A stretch of 52,095 nt of DNA from Acidimicrobiaceae bacterium (GCA_003139355.1 PLIM01000087.1:6573-58667), one strand, 5' to 3'. Positions 30,741 to 41,534 are shown, numbered from the stretch's first letter. Notes: generated by a model not told the origin, from the letters alone. Numbers and translations are program-made.

Positions 30741-31621
30741 GGCGGCAGCCCGTAGTGGGCGGGGCGACGTGGCGCCAGCTGTGGCGTGAGACCTCCGAGA
30801 CGATCGACGACCCGGTTCAGACGCGGTGGCTGCTCGAAGAGGCCAGTGGCCTCGACGGCGCGGCGTTGCTGCGCGATCTCGATCACGAAGCGTCCGCGGA
30901 GGCCGCGGCCCGGCTCGAGTCGCTCGTGAAGCGCCGTGTTGCCGGTGAGCCGGTCCAGCACGTGCTCGGCCACTGGGGCTTTCGCACCCTTGATGTCGCT
31001 GTTGACTCGCGGGTGCTGGTCCCACGTCCCGAGACCGAGCTCGTCGTCGAGGTCGCCCTGTCCGAGCTCGATCGCCTCTGCGCCTTGCGGCCCTCCGCGG
31101 AGGTGCTCGCCGTGGATCTCGGCACCGGCTCGGGGGTGATCGCCCTCTCGCTCGTTGTCGAGCGGGCCGCGGTGCGCGTCATCGCGACCGACTGCGACCC
31201 AGCCGGCCTCGAGGTCGCCTCCGTCAACTTGTCGCGGATCCCGGCCGAGGCAGCGGCGCGAGTTCAGCTCCGCCGGGGCGACTGGTATCAGGCCTTGCCC
31301 CTCGATGTCACCGGTCGGATCGACTTGGTTGTCTCCAATCCGCCGTATCTCGCCGAGCACGAGTGGTCCGGCCTCGACCCGGCCGTAAGTGACTTTGACC
31401 CGCTCGGGGCTTTGGTGGCGGGACCGAGCGGACTCGAGGCCATCGAGACGGTCGTGTCAGGTGCACCGCACTGGCTTGGCCGGCGCGGCGCCCTCGTGGT
31501 CGAGATCGCGCCCGATCAAGCGGGATCGGTGGTCGATCTGGCGCGGGAGGCCGGCTTTCGCACTGCAGCCGTCGCAGACGACCTGGCGGGCCGCCCGCGC
31601 GTCCTCGTGGCCCGGCGGTGA
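30737..31621 (+). CDS. prmC: Peptide chain release factor N5-glutamine methyltransferase
   Basis: [60 protein letters not shown] (NPPY). Confidence 0.95.
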   Translation: MRRQPVVGGATWRQLWRETSETIDDPVQTRWLLEEASGLDGAALLRDLDHEASAEAAARLESLVKRRVAGEPVQHVLGHWGFRTLDVAVDSRVLVPRPETELVVEVALSELDRLCALRPSAEVLAVDLGTGSGVIALSLVVERAAVRVIATDCDPAGLEVASVNLSRIPAEAAARVQLRRGDWYQALPLDVTGRIDLVVSNPPYLAEHEWSGLDPAVSDFDPLGALVAGPSGLEAIETVVSGAPHWLGRRGALVVEIAPDQAGSVVDLAREAGFRTAAVADDLAGRPRVLVARR

Positions 31622-32214
31622 ACCCGTCGAAGCTCGACGAGGTTGAGGAGGCGCTACTGGATGGGGAGGTCGTGGCCGTCCCGACCGACACGGTCTACGG
31701 GCTTGCCGTCGACCCCCGCTTGCCGGGCGCGGTCGACAGGCTGTTCGCGCTCAAACAACGACCCGGGCAACTCCCCCTGCCGATCCTGATCGCAGATCCG
31801 GCCGGGCTCGCGGACCTGGCGGAGACGACCTCAGCCGCCGGTCGGCTCGCTTCGCGCTACTGGCCTGGACCGCTCACCCTTGTGCTGCTCCGGCGCCCGG
31901 GCGTCATCTTCGACCTAGGTGGCGATCCTGCGACGATCGGGCTTCGCTGCCCGGCGAATTCGCTCCTGAGAGGCCTCCTGCGCAGGATCGGACCACTGGC
32001 CGTCACGAGCGCGAACCGCCACGGAGAACCCCCACTGCACACCGCGGACGAGGTCCGCGAGCACTTCGGAGCCAACGTCACCGCCGTGTTCGACGGCGGT
32101 CGATGCGACGGCCAACCCTCGACGGTGATCTCGCTCACTGGCGCCGGGGTCACTTGCCTGCGGGAAGGGGCGCTCTCGCTTACCGAGATCGCCACGATCG
32201 CTGCGGGCCGGTGA
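31618..32214 (+). CDS. ywlC: L-threonylcarbamoyladenylate synthase (Sua5/YrdC/YwlC family)
   Basis: GEVVAVPTDTVYGLAVDPRLPGAVDRLFALKQRPGQLPLPILI, YWPGPLTLVL, TIGLRCPANSLLRGLL, PLAVTSANRHGEPP. Confidence 0.94.
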   Translation: MNPSKLDEVEEALLDGEVVAVPTDTVYGLAVDPRLPGAVDRLFALKQRPGQLPLPILIADPAGLADLAETTSAAGRLASRYWPGPLTLVLLRRPGVIFDLGGDPATIGLRCPANSLLRGLLRRIGPLAVTSANRHGEPPLHTADEVREHFGANVTAVFDGGRCDGQPSTVISLTGAGVTCLREGALSLTEIATIAAGR

Positions 32215-32276
32215 GGGACCACACACGCCTCTCGCATCCGCAGTGCCTTCGCATCCGCAGCTGCAGCCTGTCGCGC

Positions 32277-33041
32277 CTAGGACCGGCGTCGTGGCAACCA
32301 GCTGAAGCGCCTGATCGCGAACACGAGCGCGACCACGCACCAAATCGCGAGGTTCTCGAGCCGCGCCGCGCGGATCGAGTCGCTGTGGACCAGAGGGTTC
32401 ATCGCGTTGTAGCTGGCGAGGACGAACGGCCGTATCGGGAAGTAAGAGGCGATCTTCGCCAGCACCGAGCTCGACGAGAGCGGGAAGAAGGTGCCGGAGA
32501 TGAACATGAGAGGGAGGTAGACGCCGTTCACGATGGCCGGCGCAGCATTCGGGTTCGGGATGATCACGGTGATCGCGACCCCGAGCGCGCAGAACGTTGC
32601 CGCGCCGAGCACGACGACGACCACGACGGCACCGTAGGAGTGCGCCGGGACGCTGAGGCCGTAGAACGCCACGCCGACTCCGAGGGTGAGGGCCACGAGC
32701 ACCAGCGTGCGGATCACGCAGCTCGCCACGGTTGCCACCATGTAGGCCCACGGGGCAAGCGGCGTGCCGCGGAACCGCTTCAAGATGCCCTGCTTCCGCT
32801 GATTGGTGAGGGTCATCGAGAGATTGGTGTAACAAGCGGAGATCACCCCGAAAGTCATGATCCCCGGGATGAAATACTGGTCGAGATTGAGCCCGTCATA
32901 GTGGGCACCTCTGTAGAGCGAGGCGAAGATGACGAGGAACATCACCGGCATGAAGAAGGTGAAGAAGGCGCCCATCGGGTTGCGCCAGTAGGCGAGCTGC
33001 TGGTACCAGAGCTCGCTCGCGACGATCCGAAGGGATTTCAC
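32277..33041 (-). CDS. ABC-2 type transporter permease
   Basis: YWRNPMGAFFTFFMPVMFLVIFASLY…ISACYTNLSMTLTNQRKQGILKRFRGTPLAPWAYMVATVASC; six hydrophobic segments. Confidence 0.9.
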   Translation of the reverse strand: MKSLRIVASELWYQQLAYWRNPMGAFFTFFMPVMFLVIFASLYRGAHYDGLNLDQYFIPGIMTFGVISACYTNLSMTLTNQRKQGILKRFRGTPLAPWAYMVATVASCVIRTLVLVALTLGVGVAFYGLSVPAHSYGAVVVVVVLGAATFCALGVAITVIIPNPNAAPAIVNGVYLPLMFISGTFFPLSSSSVLAKIASYFPIRPFVLASYNAMNPLVHSDSIRAARLENLAIWCVVALVFAIRRFSWLPRRRS

Positions 33042-33957
33042 GCCTTGTCCTCAGCGGTGAGCGACAGGTACACGTCCTCCAGGCTCGGCCGGGCGACTTC
33101 GAGCCCCTCCAGCTCGATCCCGCGCGCGACCGCCCGCGACATGAGCCGGTGCAATAGCGGCGTCGGCGATTCGGTGTCGACTTCGACCATGCGACGGCCG
33201 TCCACGGTGCTGACGGTGAGGTCCGATTCGGTGAGTCCGAGCTCGGCGACGCCGGCGGTCTGCTCGGGAAGCACGAAACGGATCTTCGCGGTCCCGTGTC
33301 CCGTCCCCCGATCGAGTCGGGTGTCCCGGTGGCGACGATGACCCCGTTTGCGATCACCGCGACGCGGTCCGCGGGCACCTGTGCCTCGTCCATGTAGTGC
33401 GTCGTGAGGAGCACGGTTCGGCCTTCGCCGGTGAGGCTGCGGACGATTTCCCACGCTTCCCGGCGCGTTCGGGTCGAAGCCGGTCGTCGGCTCGTCCAGG
33501 AACAGGAGCTCCGGGTCTCCGATGAGCGCCAGGCCGGGGTCCAAGCGGCGCTGCAGGCCGCCCGACAAGGTCCGGACCCGGGCGCCCGACTTCTCGCCGA
33601 TCCCGATGAGATCGATCACCGCGTCCGGATCGCGCGGATGCGGGTAGTACGACGCTTGCCGCCTCAGCACCTCGCGGACGGTCAGGAACTGCTCCACGGC
33701 CGTCTCCTGCAGGACGATCCCGACGCGCTCGAGCATGCGCCGGCGGTCGTGCCGGGGTCGAGCCCGAGCACGGCGACCTTGCCGGCGCCCGCGGTCTGGT
33801 AGCCCTCCAGGATCTCGACGATCGTGGTTTTGCCTGCGCCGTTCGGCCCGAGCAGAGCGAGGACCTCGCCACTTTGAACCTCGAGGTCCACGCCTCTGAC
33901 GGCCTTGACGGTTCCGAAGTCCTTGAGGAGCCCGCTCACTGAAACGGCCAGCTCCAT
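33038..33957 (-). pseudogene. ABC-2 type transporter ATP-binding protein, disrupted by three small indels (or sequencing errors)
   Basis: Walker A LLGPNGAGKTTIVEILEGYQ, then VGIVLQETAVEQFLTVREVL…LSGGLQRRLDPGLALIGDPELLFLDEPTTGFDP in another frame, then REAWEIVRSLTGEGRTVLLTTHYMDEAQVPADRVAVIANG in the first frame, then IRFVLPEQ… back in the second. Confidence 0.88.
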
Positions 33958-34252
33958 TTCGCACAAGGTAGAAGGCTGCCTGGGAATTCTCCAGTCGTTG
34001 CTCACGATTTGGGCACTGATCGTTGAGGCCGCGGCACCCGCGCGTGCCGGCTGGGCCCTGTGCGAACCGCCCCGGCCAGGCCTTGTGGGAACTGCCCCGG
34101 CACGGGACATCGGGTCACGTTCTACAAGTCGGTCGGCTTCGCGCGCTCAGGGGAGGATGATGCTTGGCATTGGCGTGAAACTGAGAGGTCGTCAATACTG
34201 GAGCCTCTAGCCGGCCGCCGCGTGCCGGGTCCGGGTTCGCAGAGGAGACACT

Positions 34253-36718
34253 GTGCTGTACGGACATTTCGACGACGATCGGCGAGAGTACGTAATCACA
34301 CGGCCAGATACACCGCTTCCCTGGATGAACTATCTCGGGACCGAGGAGCACTTCGGCATGATCTCCAACACTGCCGGCGGCTGCTCGTTCTATCGCGATG
34401 CGCGCCTGCGCCGACTGACCCGTTACCGGCACAACAACACGCCCCTCGACCTCGGTGGCCGTTACCTGTACCTGCGCGACGATCTGGACGGCGACTACTG
34501 GTCACCGTCGTGGCAACCGACCCGGAGTCCGCTGAGTGACTACGAGTGTCGGCACGGACTGTCCTATACGTCCATTTCCTCGGAACGAAACGGCGTCCGC
34601 GCCGAGATGCTCTACTTCGTCCCTCTCGGCGAGACACTCGAAGTCTGGCGGCTTCGTGTGCGCAACGATCGCGACAAGAGGGCTGACCTCTCGGTGTTCT
34701 CCTCGGTGGAGTTCTGTCTCTGGGACGCCGAGGACGACGCGACGAACTTCCAGCGAAATTTCTCGGTGGGCGAGGTCGAAGTGGTCGACGGCGTCATTTA
34801 CCACAAGAGCGAGTACCGGGAGAGGCGGGATCACTTCGCCTACTTCGCGTGTTCCGAGCCGCTCGCTGGTTTCGACACCCAGCGCGATGTCTTCCTCGGT
34901 ACCTGCCGGGGATGGGACTCACCGCTGGCGGTCGAGCGGGGCCGTTCCTTCGACTCGGTGGCGCACGGGTGGGCACCGATCGGGTCCCACCACATCCGGT
35001 TCTCGCTGGCGCCGTCGGAGACGCGCGACGTCGTTTTCGTCCTCGGCTACTCGGAGAACCCCACCGATGCGAAGTTTGACCCGCCCGGGACCCAGACCAT
35101 CAACAAGGCCCGAGTCCGACCCGTGATCGAGCGGTGGTTGGAAACAGGGGAGGTCGAGCGCGCCTTCGGTGCGCTGCGTGACTCTTGGGGGGACCTCCTG
35201 TCCGTTCTCCAAGTCGAGACACCCGATCCTGACACCGATCGGATGGTGAACATCTGGAACCCCTACCAGTGCATGGCAACGTTCAACCTGAGTCGGTCGA
35301 TGTCCTTCTACGAATCGGGCATCGGCAGGGGTATGGGCTTCCGCGATTCGAGCCAGGACCTGTTCGGCTGTGTTGGCATGGTTCCCGCAAGGGCGCGCGA
35401 GCGGATCCTCGACCTCGCGGCGACCCAGCTTCCCTCCGGCGGCGCGTACCACCAGTACCAGCCGCTCACCAAGCGCGGCAACAACGAGATCGGATCTGGG
35501 TTCAACGACGATCCCCTCTGGCTCGTCCTCGCGGTCAGCGCTTACTTGAAGGAGACAGGGGATACCGCAGTGCTCGACGAGCTCGTCCCCTACGACAACT
35601 TGGTGGGAAGCGAGGCCCCGCTCTCCGAGCACCTTCACCGCTGTATCCGTTACACGCTCGACCGGTTGGGACCACACGGGCTACCGCTGATCGGTCATGC
35701 CGACTGGAACGACTGTCTCAACCTGAACTGCTTCTCGGACAGCCCCGGTGAGTCCTTCCAGACCACCGAGAACCGGGAGGGAGGCGTCGCGGAGTCGCTC
35801 TTCATCGCTGCACAGTTCGTGCTTGCGGCCAACGAGCTCGCCGGGGTCGCCCGGCTGCGGGGAGATGCCGACGAGGCAGCATCCCTCGAGGCCGAAGCCC
35901 GTCGGATGGTTGCGGCGGTCGAAGACCACGGGTGGGACGGCGAGTGGTTCCTCCGGGCCTTCGACGCCCTCGGCGGGACCGTGGGCTCACACTCGAACGC
36001 CGAGGGAAAGATCTTCGCCGAGCCGCAGGGCATGTGCGTCATGGCAGGGATCGGCGTCTCCGACCGGAAGGCTGCGGCCGCCCTGGCCAGTGTGAAGGAG
36101 TGGCTTGCCACCGAGCACGGGATCATGCTCGTGCAGCCTGCGTATACCCGGTACCACCTCGAGCTCGGAGAGATCACGACTTATCCGCCCGGTTACAAGG
36201 AGAACGGCAGCATCTTCTGTCACGTCAATCCTTGGATCATGATCGCCGAGACGATCCTCGGGGACGGTGAAGCCGCGTTCGACTACTACAAGCGGACCAA
36301 TCCTTCGGCGCGCGCCACGATCAGTGACGTGCACAGATGTGAGCCCTACGTCTATGCACAGACGATCGCCGGCCGTGATGCCGCGAGCTTCGGTGAGGCG
36401 AAGAACTCCTGGCTGACGGGGTCTGCATCGTTGCACCTCACGGCGATCTCCCAGTGGATCCTCGGTGTGCGGCCAGAGCTCGAGGGTCTCCGCATCGACC
36501 CGGTGCTGCCGCCGTCCTGGCGAGGGTTCACTGCCCGTAGGCGATGGCGGGGGGCAACCTACGAGATCGTCGTTCACCAAGAACAGGGCACGAAAGGCCG
36601 CGTCCGGCGGCTCATGGTCGACGGGACAAGCGTCGAGGGCAACCTCGTCCGCCCGGCGCCGGCGGGGTCCACCGTCAGGGTCGAGGCGACCCTCGAGCCC
36701 GCACCGCCGTCCAGCTGA
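34253..36718 (+). CDS. Cellobiose phosphorylase (GH94)
   Basis: MLYGHFDDDRREYVITRPDTPLPWMNYLGTEEHFGMISNTAGGCSFYRDARLRRLTRYRHNN, GIGRGMGFRDSSQDL, AYHQYQPLTKRGNNEIGSGFNDDPLWL, GLPLIGHADWNDCLNLNCFS, KNSWLTGSASLHLTAISQWILG; length and motif order match characterised cellobiose phosphorylases. Confidence 0.93.
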   Translation: MLYGHFDDDRREYVITRPDTPLPWMNYLGTEEHFGMISNTAGGCSFYRDARLRRLTRYRHNNTPLDLGGRYLYLRDDLDGDYWSPSWQPTRSPLSDYECRHGLSYTSISSERNGVRAEMLYFVPLGETLEVWRLRVRNDRDKRADLSVFSSVEFCLWDAEDDATNFQRNFSVGEVEVVDGVIYHKSEYRERRDHFAYFACSEPLAGFDTQRDVFLGTCRGWDSPLAVERGRSFDSVAHGWAPIGSHHIRFSLAPSETRDVVFVLGYSENPTDAKFDPPGTQTINKARVRPVIERWLETGEVERAFGALRDSWGDLLSVLQVETPDPDTDRMVNIWNPYQCMATFNLSRSMSFYESGIGRGMGFRDSSQDLFGCVGMVPARARERILDLAATQLPSGGAYHQYQPLTKRGNNEIGSGFNDDPLWLVLAVSAYLKETGDTAVLDELVPYDNLVGSEAPLSEHLHRCIRYTLDRLGPHGLPLIGHADWNDCLNLNCFSDSPGESFQTTENREGGVAESLFIAAQFVLAANELAGVARLRGDADEAASLEAEARRMVAAVEDHGWDGEWFLRAFDALGGTVGSHSNAEGKIFAEPQGMCVMAGIGVSDRKAAAALASVKEWLATEHGIMLVQPAYTRYHLELGEITTYPPGYKENGSIFCHVNPWIMIAETILGDGEAAFDYYKRTNPSARATISDVHRCEPYVYAQTIAGRDAASFGEAKNSWLTGSASLHLTAISQWILGVRPELEGLRIDPVLPPSWRGFTARRRWRGATYEIVVHQEQGTKGRVRRLMVDGTSVEGNLVRPAPAGSTVRVEATLEPAPPSS

Positions 36719-36847
36719 ACGCTCAGAAGGCGGATCTCGCGCCGATCGAGATTGGAGTCGTCGTTCTTCAGCCAAGCCAGTCAGCCGACCGACTGGCACA
36801 CCGCAATCTGCCGCCACGCGACAGTGCCGGCCTCGGCCATCTCCTCT

Positions 36848-38293
36848 TCAGTCAGGCTGATGGGCCGACTGGCCGGTCGCGCTGGCCCCGGCGGCGCTCT
36901 GCGGGCCGTCGACGGCGTTCGCGGCGATCACCCCCCGATACCAGAACGCGCTGGCCTTCGGGATGCGCTGCTGAGTCCGGTAGTCGACGAACACGATGCC
37001 GAAGCGCTGCGAGTAACCGTCGGCCCATTCGAAGTTGTCCAACAGCGACCAGAGGAAGTAGCCGCGCAAGTCGACGCCCTTCGAGATCGCTGCATGTGCC
37101 GCGACGAGATGGCTGCTCAGGTACTCGATGCGTTCGGGGTCCCGCACGGCACCGGTTGGGTCGGCGTAGTCGAAGAAAGCAGCCCCGTTCTCGGTGATGT
37201 ACAAGGGGATGTCGCCGTAGTCCTCTCGTACGCGCAGCAGGATCTCGGTGAGCCCGTCGGGCTCGATCGCCCACCCCGTCGAGGTGCGTGGCACGTCATC
37301 TCGCGGCCGCTCGTCGACTCCGAGCCAGCTGCTGTAGGAGGAACGGCGCGTGGGTGGCGCGACCTTGGAATCGGCAGACACGGCCACTGTGCGTCGCGTG
37401 TAGTAGTTGACGCCGAGGAAGTCGAGATCTGCGCGGATGATCTCCAGGTCACCGGCTCGCAGGAAGTCGTCCCCAACGAGGTGCACGTACTCGCCGAGGA
37501 GCATCTCGGGGTAGCGGCCCAGTAGGACCGAGTCGAGGAACCAGCGATTCAGGTGCACGTCGAGCCGCCGCGCGGCGGCAGCGTCCTCGTCGCTCTTCGA
37601 CGCCGGCGTCACCGGGACCAGGTTGAGCGCGATCCCTATCTGCGCGGAGCTGCCCGCCGTCTCGGCGATGGCTCGCGCCGCCATGCCGTGGCCGAGCAGC
37701 AGGTGGTGCGCAGCTGTCACAGCCGCGCCGAGGTCCCGGAGACCGGGCGCGTGCTGTCCGCTGGCATAGCCCACGAAGGCTGCCACGTATGGTTCGTTCA
37801 CGGTGACCCAGCGCTCCACCCGGTCGCCGAGCGCGTCGGCGACGATGCGCGCGTAGTCCTCGAATCGCTTCGCCGTGTCCCTGTTCGTCCAGCCACCGAC
37901 GTCTTGAAGCCCTTGGGGCAGGTCCCAGTGGTAGAGCGTGACGACCGGCTCGATGCCGCGGGCGCGTAGTGCATCCACGAGCCGCCGGTAGTGGTCCAAG
38001 CCGGCTTGGTTCACGGCGCTGCTGCCGTCGGGCTGCACTCGCGGCCAGGCGATCGAGAAGCGGCAAGCACCGATCCCGAGCTCTGCCATGAGCTCGACGT
38101 CTGAGTCAAGGCGGTGGTAGTGGTCGCACGCGATGTCACCGTTGTCGCCGTGGTGCACGGTGCCCGGAAGGTGGGTGAAGGTGTCCCAGATCGAGGGGCC
38201 CTTCCCATCCTCGTCGGCGGCTCCCTCGTACTGGTACGCGGCGGTCGTGACGCCCCAGAGAAAGTCCTTGGGGAACACGAGCTGATCGCTCAT
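36848..38293 (-). CDS. Beta-glucosidase (GH1)
   Basis: FPKDFLWGVTTAAYQYEGA, CRFSIAWPRVQPDG, HWDLPQGLQDVGGWTNRDT, WVTVNEPYVA (TxNEP acid/base), LYITENGAAFFD (ITENG nucleophile), GYFLWSLLDNFEWADGYSQRFGI. Confidence 0.96.
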   Translation of the reverse strand: MSDQLVFPKDFLWGVTTAAYQYEGAADEDGKGPSIWDTFTHLPGTVHHGDNGDIACDHYHRLDSDVELMAELGIGACRFSIAWPRVQPDGSSAVNQAGLDHYRRLVDALRARGIEPVVTLYHWDLPQGLQDVGGWTNRDTAKRFEDYARIVADALGDRVERWVTVNEPYVAAFVGYASGQHAPGLRDLGAAVTAAHHLLLGHGMAARAIAETAGSSAQIGIALNLVPVTPASKSDEDAAAARRLDVHLNRWFLDSVLLGRYPEMLLGEYVHLVGDDFLRAGDLEIIRADLDFLGVNYYTRRTVAVSADSKVAPPTRRSSYSSWLGVDERPRDDVPRTSTGWAIEPDGLTEILLRVREDYGDIPLYITENGAAFFDYADPTGAVRDPERIEYLSSHLVAAHAAISKGVDLRGYFLWSLLDNFEWADGYSQRFGIVFVDYRTQQRIPKASAFWYRGVIAANAVDGPQSAAGASATGQSAHQPD

Positions 38294-38703
38294 CAGAGCG
38301 TCTTACCGAGGACGCACGGGCACAGGATGTCAGGCGGCGTGAAGCGGCTCCCCTTCGTGCTGCGGTGACCGACCACGTCGAGGCCTCTGAAGGCCATTCG
38401 GAGACAGGTGTGCATGAACTAGAACCTAGTGCCGTCACCGGCAACGTTTGCCTTGTTTCGGACGGCGGAGGTCGCACGCTGACCTCGCTAGGCGATCCTG
38501 AGGACTGTTCTTCGTCGGAGCGACATGCCCGGACATCGGGAAACCGGGCGTGGTGGCACCAGCCCAGCGACAGCGGCAGCCACAGAGAAGGGGACCTTGG
38601 GCGAAGGCTCAGCTCGGACGTCTCGCCGTACACTTTTCCACGCGTGGAACGGTTCAGAGCCTGGTTCCTGAGACCCACGACGGCCGCCTGTGCTTTTGCT
38701 GGT

Positions 38704-39381
38704 ATGCCCGAACACGGACAGGTGAGGCAGACAGCATGGGCGGCCGCCGTGCTGGTTTGGCTGGGCGCGCTGAGCCGGAGCGTGTACGAGGTCATCCTGA
38801 CGCGCTCGTTGCGGGCCGACAATGCATGGGCGCTACGAGATGGCGCGGTCGTGGTGCTGGCGACCCTTCTGGTTGCGGTCTTGACACTTGGAGGACGGCG
38901 CAAGCTGAAGTCCCGCGCGCGGCTCCGCGCGGGTGTCGCCATGCTCATCTTGGGTGCGATGACCGTCGGCCTGGTGATCTGGGTCGTGTATGCCCCCCTG
39001 CCAGAGCAGCGAGCTGTCTCCGTCCCGCCCGTGAATGCCAGTCCGCAGGCCGTGGTGAGAGCCTATGTGGTCGCGTTGGACGAGCACGACGCAGCCGTTG
39101 CCGACACACTCTGGTCGCCGTTGGGGTTCTTTCGCGGCCAGCAGCCTTGGGAAGTCAGCTACTACATCCGCGTCCGGATCACGTGGATGGCAAAGTCGTC
39201 GTACCCAGACGCAAATGACCTGAACTTGCCACGAGGTGTCACAGGAGCAGATGTGTCCGTCGGCCTGGCCGGATGGACGCGGAACGGTGGGCCGGTCGGC
39301 GAGGGCGGTGACTGGGATTACACGCTCGCGCCCATCGGTCCCCATCACGCCTGGCGGATCATCGATGAAGGTATGCCTTGA
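38704..39381 (+). CDS. Membrane-anchored protein of unknown function with NTF2-like/lipocalin-sized extracellular domain
   Basis: 225 aa, two to three N-terminal TM segments, then NASPQAVVRAYVVALDEHDAAVADTLWSPLGFF…; ATG at 38704 inside ORF 38365..39381. Confidence 0.5.
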   Translation: MPEHGQVRQTAWAAAVLVWLGALSRSVYEVILTRSLRADNAWALRDGAVVVLATLLVAVLTLGGRRKLKSRARLRAGVAMLILGAMTVGLVIWVVYAPLPEQRAVSVPPVNASPQAVVRAYVVALDEHDAAVADTLWSPLGFFRGQQPWEVSYYIRVRITWMAKSSYPDANDLNLPRGVTGADVSVGLAGWTRNGGPVGEGGDWDYTLAPIGPHHAWRIIDEGMP

Positions 39382-39634
39382 GGCACGAGTCGCTCAGAGA
39401 CGCGCTCGCCGAGTGACCGGGCACTTCCCAGCGGTACGAGGGAACGCGGTCCGACCTGGGTTGCGGAGATCAAACAGCGCAAACGCTGTCGGTCGCGGCC
39501 CTAGACGTCAGGCCGCCTCGTGTGCACCGAGCAGGTCGACAGGCCAGACGTTCCCGGTCCCGGCACTCCTCAACCCTCAACACGGCCCAGCCAGGTCTTC
39601 GAGGCGTGCCGGGGACGACCGGTAGACTTGGCCA

Positions 39635-40081
39635 ATGCGTATCTCGGTCGGATCGGATCATGCCGGTCTCGAGTTGAAGCGGCTCTTGGTCGAGCATCTC
39701 GCTTTCTTGGGGCACGAGGTGGTGGATCTCGGCACGAACTCGCCCGATGAAGTGGACTACCCGGACTTCGGCGCCGCGGTCGGCCGCAGTGTCGCATCGG
39801 GCGGCACCGATTTTGGGGTCTGTGTGTGCGGCACCGGGATCGGCATGGCTATCGCGGCGAACAAGGTCCATGGTGTGCGTGCCGCTGTGGTGCACGACGT
39901 GAGCTCAGCGCGACTGGCCCGCGAGCACAACAAGGCGAACGTGATCTGCTTCGGAGCGCGCCTTGTCGGCACAGTGGTAGCTACCGACTCGCTGGAGATG
40001 TTTCTGCGCAGCGAGTTCGGGGGAGGCCGACACCTCCGGAGAATCGAGAAGATCGCCGCTCTCGACGAGTGCCAACCATGA
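39635..40081 (+). CDS. rpiB: Ribose-5-phosphate isomerase B
   Basis: MRISVGSDHAGLELKRLLVEHLAFLGHEVVDLGTNSPDEVDYPDFGAAVGRSV…GVCVCGTGIGMAIAANKVHGVRAAVVHD. Confidence 0.95.
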   Translation: MRISVGSDHAGLELKRLLVEHLAFLGHEVVDLGTNSPDEVDYPDFGAAVGRSVASGGTDFGVCVCGTGIGMAIAANKVHGVRAAVVHDVSSARLAREHNKANVICFGARLVGTVVATDSLEMFLRSEFGGGRHLRRIEKIAALDECQP

Positions 40082-40123
40082 CGCCAGGAGCCTGGCCATG
40101 ACATCTTTCGAAGGAGCCAGCGA

Positions 40124-41443
40124 GTGACAATGCCGATCGCCGGACCACCGAGTCCGAGCGCCTTCCTGCCGGGCGCGCTCGCTGGGGACCCGGAACTGCA
40201 CGCCCTGCTCGAGCGTGAGCTCGAGCGACAGCGAACGAGCCTTCAGCTGATCGCATCGGAGAACTTCACCTCTCCGGCAGTGCTCGCCGCCTCAGCCTCA
40301 GTGCTGACGAACAAGTACTCCGAGGGTTATCCCGGACGACGCTATTACGGTGGGAACGTCGTCGCGGATCAGGTGGAGGACCTCGCGCGATCGAGGGCGA
40401 TGGAGCTCTTCGGCGCGGAGCATGCCAACGTTCAGCCGCACGCAGGCGCGAACGCGAACCTGGCGGCGTATCTCGCACTTGTCGAGCCGGGCGACACCAT
40501 AATGGCGATGCGTCTCGATCAGGGTGGGCACCTCACCCACGGTTCTCCTGTCAGCATCACGGGCAAGCTGTACCGGTTCGTCGCCTACGGGGTCACACCT
40601 GCGGCCCCCGACGGTTCGGGCGAGCGGATCGACCTGGACATGGTCCGCGACCTCGCCATCCGCGAACGGCCGCGCCTGATCGTGGCAGGGGCGACGGCCT
40701 ACTCCCGTGTGATCGACCCGCAGCCGTTCCGGGAGATCGCCGACGAGGTCGGTGCTCGCTTCATGTTCGACGCGGCACACCCGGCCGGGCTCATAGCCGG
40801 CAAGGTCCACCCGAGCCCGGTGGGCGTCGCGGATGTCGTCACCCTCACCACCCACAAGACCCTGCGCGGTCCGCGGGGCGGTGCCATCCTGTGCGGCGCC
40901 GACCTGGCGAAGTCGGTCGACTCCGCCGTCTTCCCGGGCCTGCAGGGCGGACCGCTCGAGCACGTGATCGCCGCCAAGGCGGTGGCGTTCGCGGAGGCGC
41001 TCAAGCCCGAGTTCCGCGACTACGCATCCAAGGTGGTGCACAACGCGGCCGCACTCGCGCAGGCACTCACCGTTCAAGGGTTCCGGCTCGTTGCCGGGGG
41101 AACGGACAATCACCTCGTGCTCATCGACCTGCGGAGCTTCGAGTCCGAGCTGACTGGCAAGGTCGCCCAGGAGGTCCTGGACAGGACTGGGATCACTTGC
41201 AATCGCAACGCGATCCCGAACGATCCCAGGCCTCCCTTCGTGGCGAGTGGGCTGCGTCTTGGGGTGTCCGCAGAGACGACCGCCGGGCTCGGTGAGGCAG
41301 AGATGGTCGAGGTCGCCTCGCTCATTGCCCGGGCTCTGCGCGGGCGCGAGGACCAAGACGAACTGGCGTCCGTTCGCGGTGCCGTCAGGGAGCTGTGCCG
41401 CCGGTTCGATCCTTACCCGGGCGGTGTCGCGTCGGCCGGGTGA
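40124..41443 (+). CDS. glyA: Serine hydroxymethyltransferase
   Basis: [58 protein letters not shown] (PLP Lys), [25 protein letters not shown]. Confidence 0.97.
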   Translation: MTMPIAGPPSPSAFLPGALAGDPELHALLERELERQRTSLQLIASENFTSPAVLAASASVLTNKYSEGYPGRRYYGGNVVADQVEDLARSRAMELFGAEHANVQPHAGANANLAAYLALVEPGDTIMAMRLDQGGHLTHGSPVSITGKLYRFVAYGVTPAAPDGSGERIDLDMVRDLAIRERPRLIVAGATAYSRVIDPQPFREIADEVGARFMFDAAHPAGLIAGKVHPSPVGVADVVTLTTHKTLRGPRGGAILCGADLAKSVDSAVFPGLQGGPLEHVIAAKAVAFAEALKPEFRDYASKVVHNAAALAQALTVQGFRLVAGGTDNHLVLIDLRSFESELTGKVAQEVLDRTGITCNRNAIPNDPRPPFVASGLRLGVSAETTAGLGEAEMVEVASLIARALRGREDQDELASVRGAVRELCRRFDPYPGGVASAG

Positions 41444-41534
41444 GGGGCGCCTGCCTTGTTTCCGGTCACGGGAATGGCAGGGGGACCTAGATGGTGGCGG
41501 ACCAGGGTATTGTCTTGCCGGATCGGTGGTGGCG

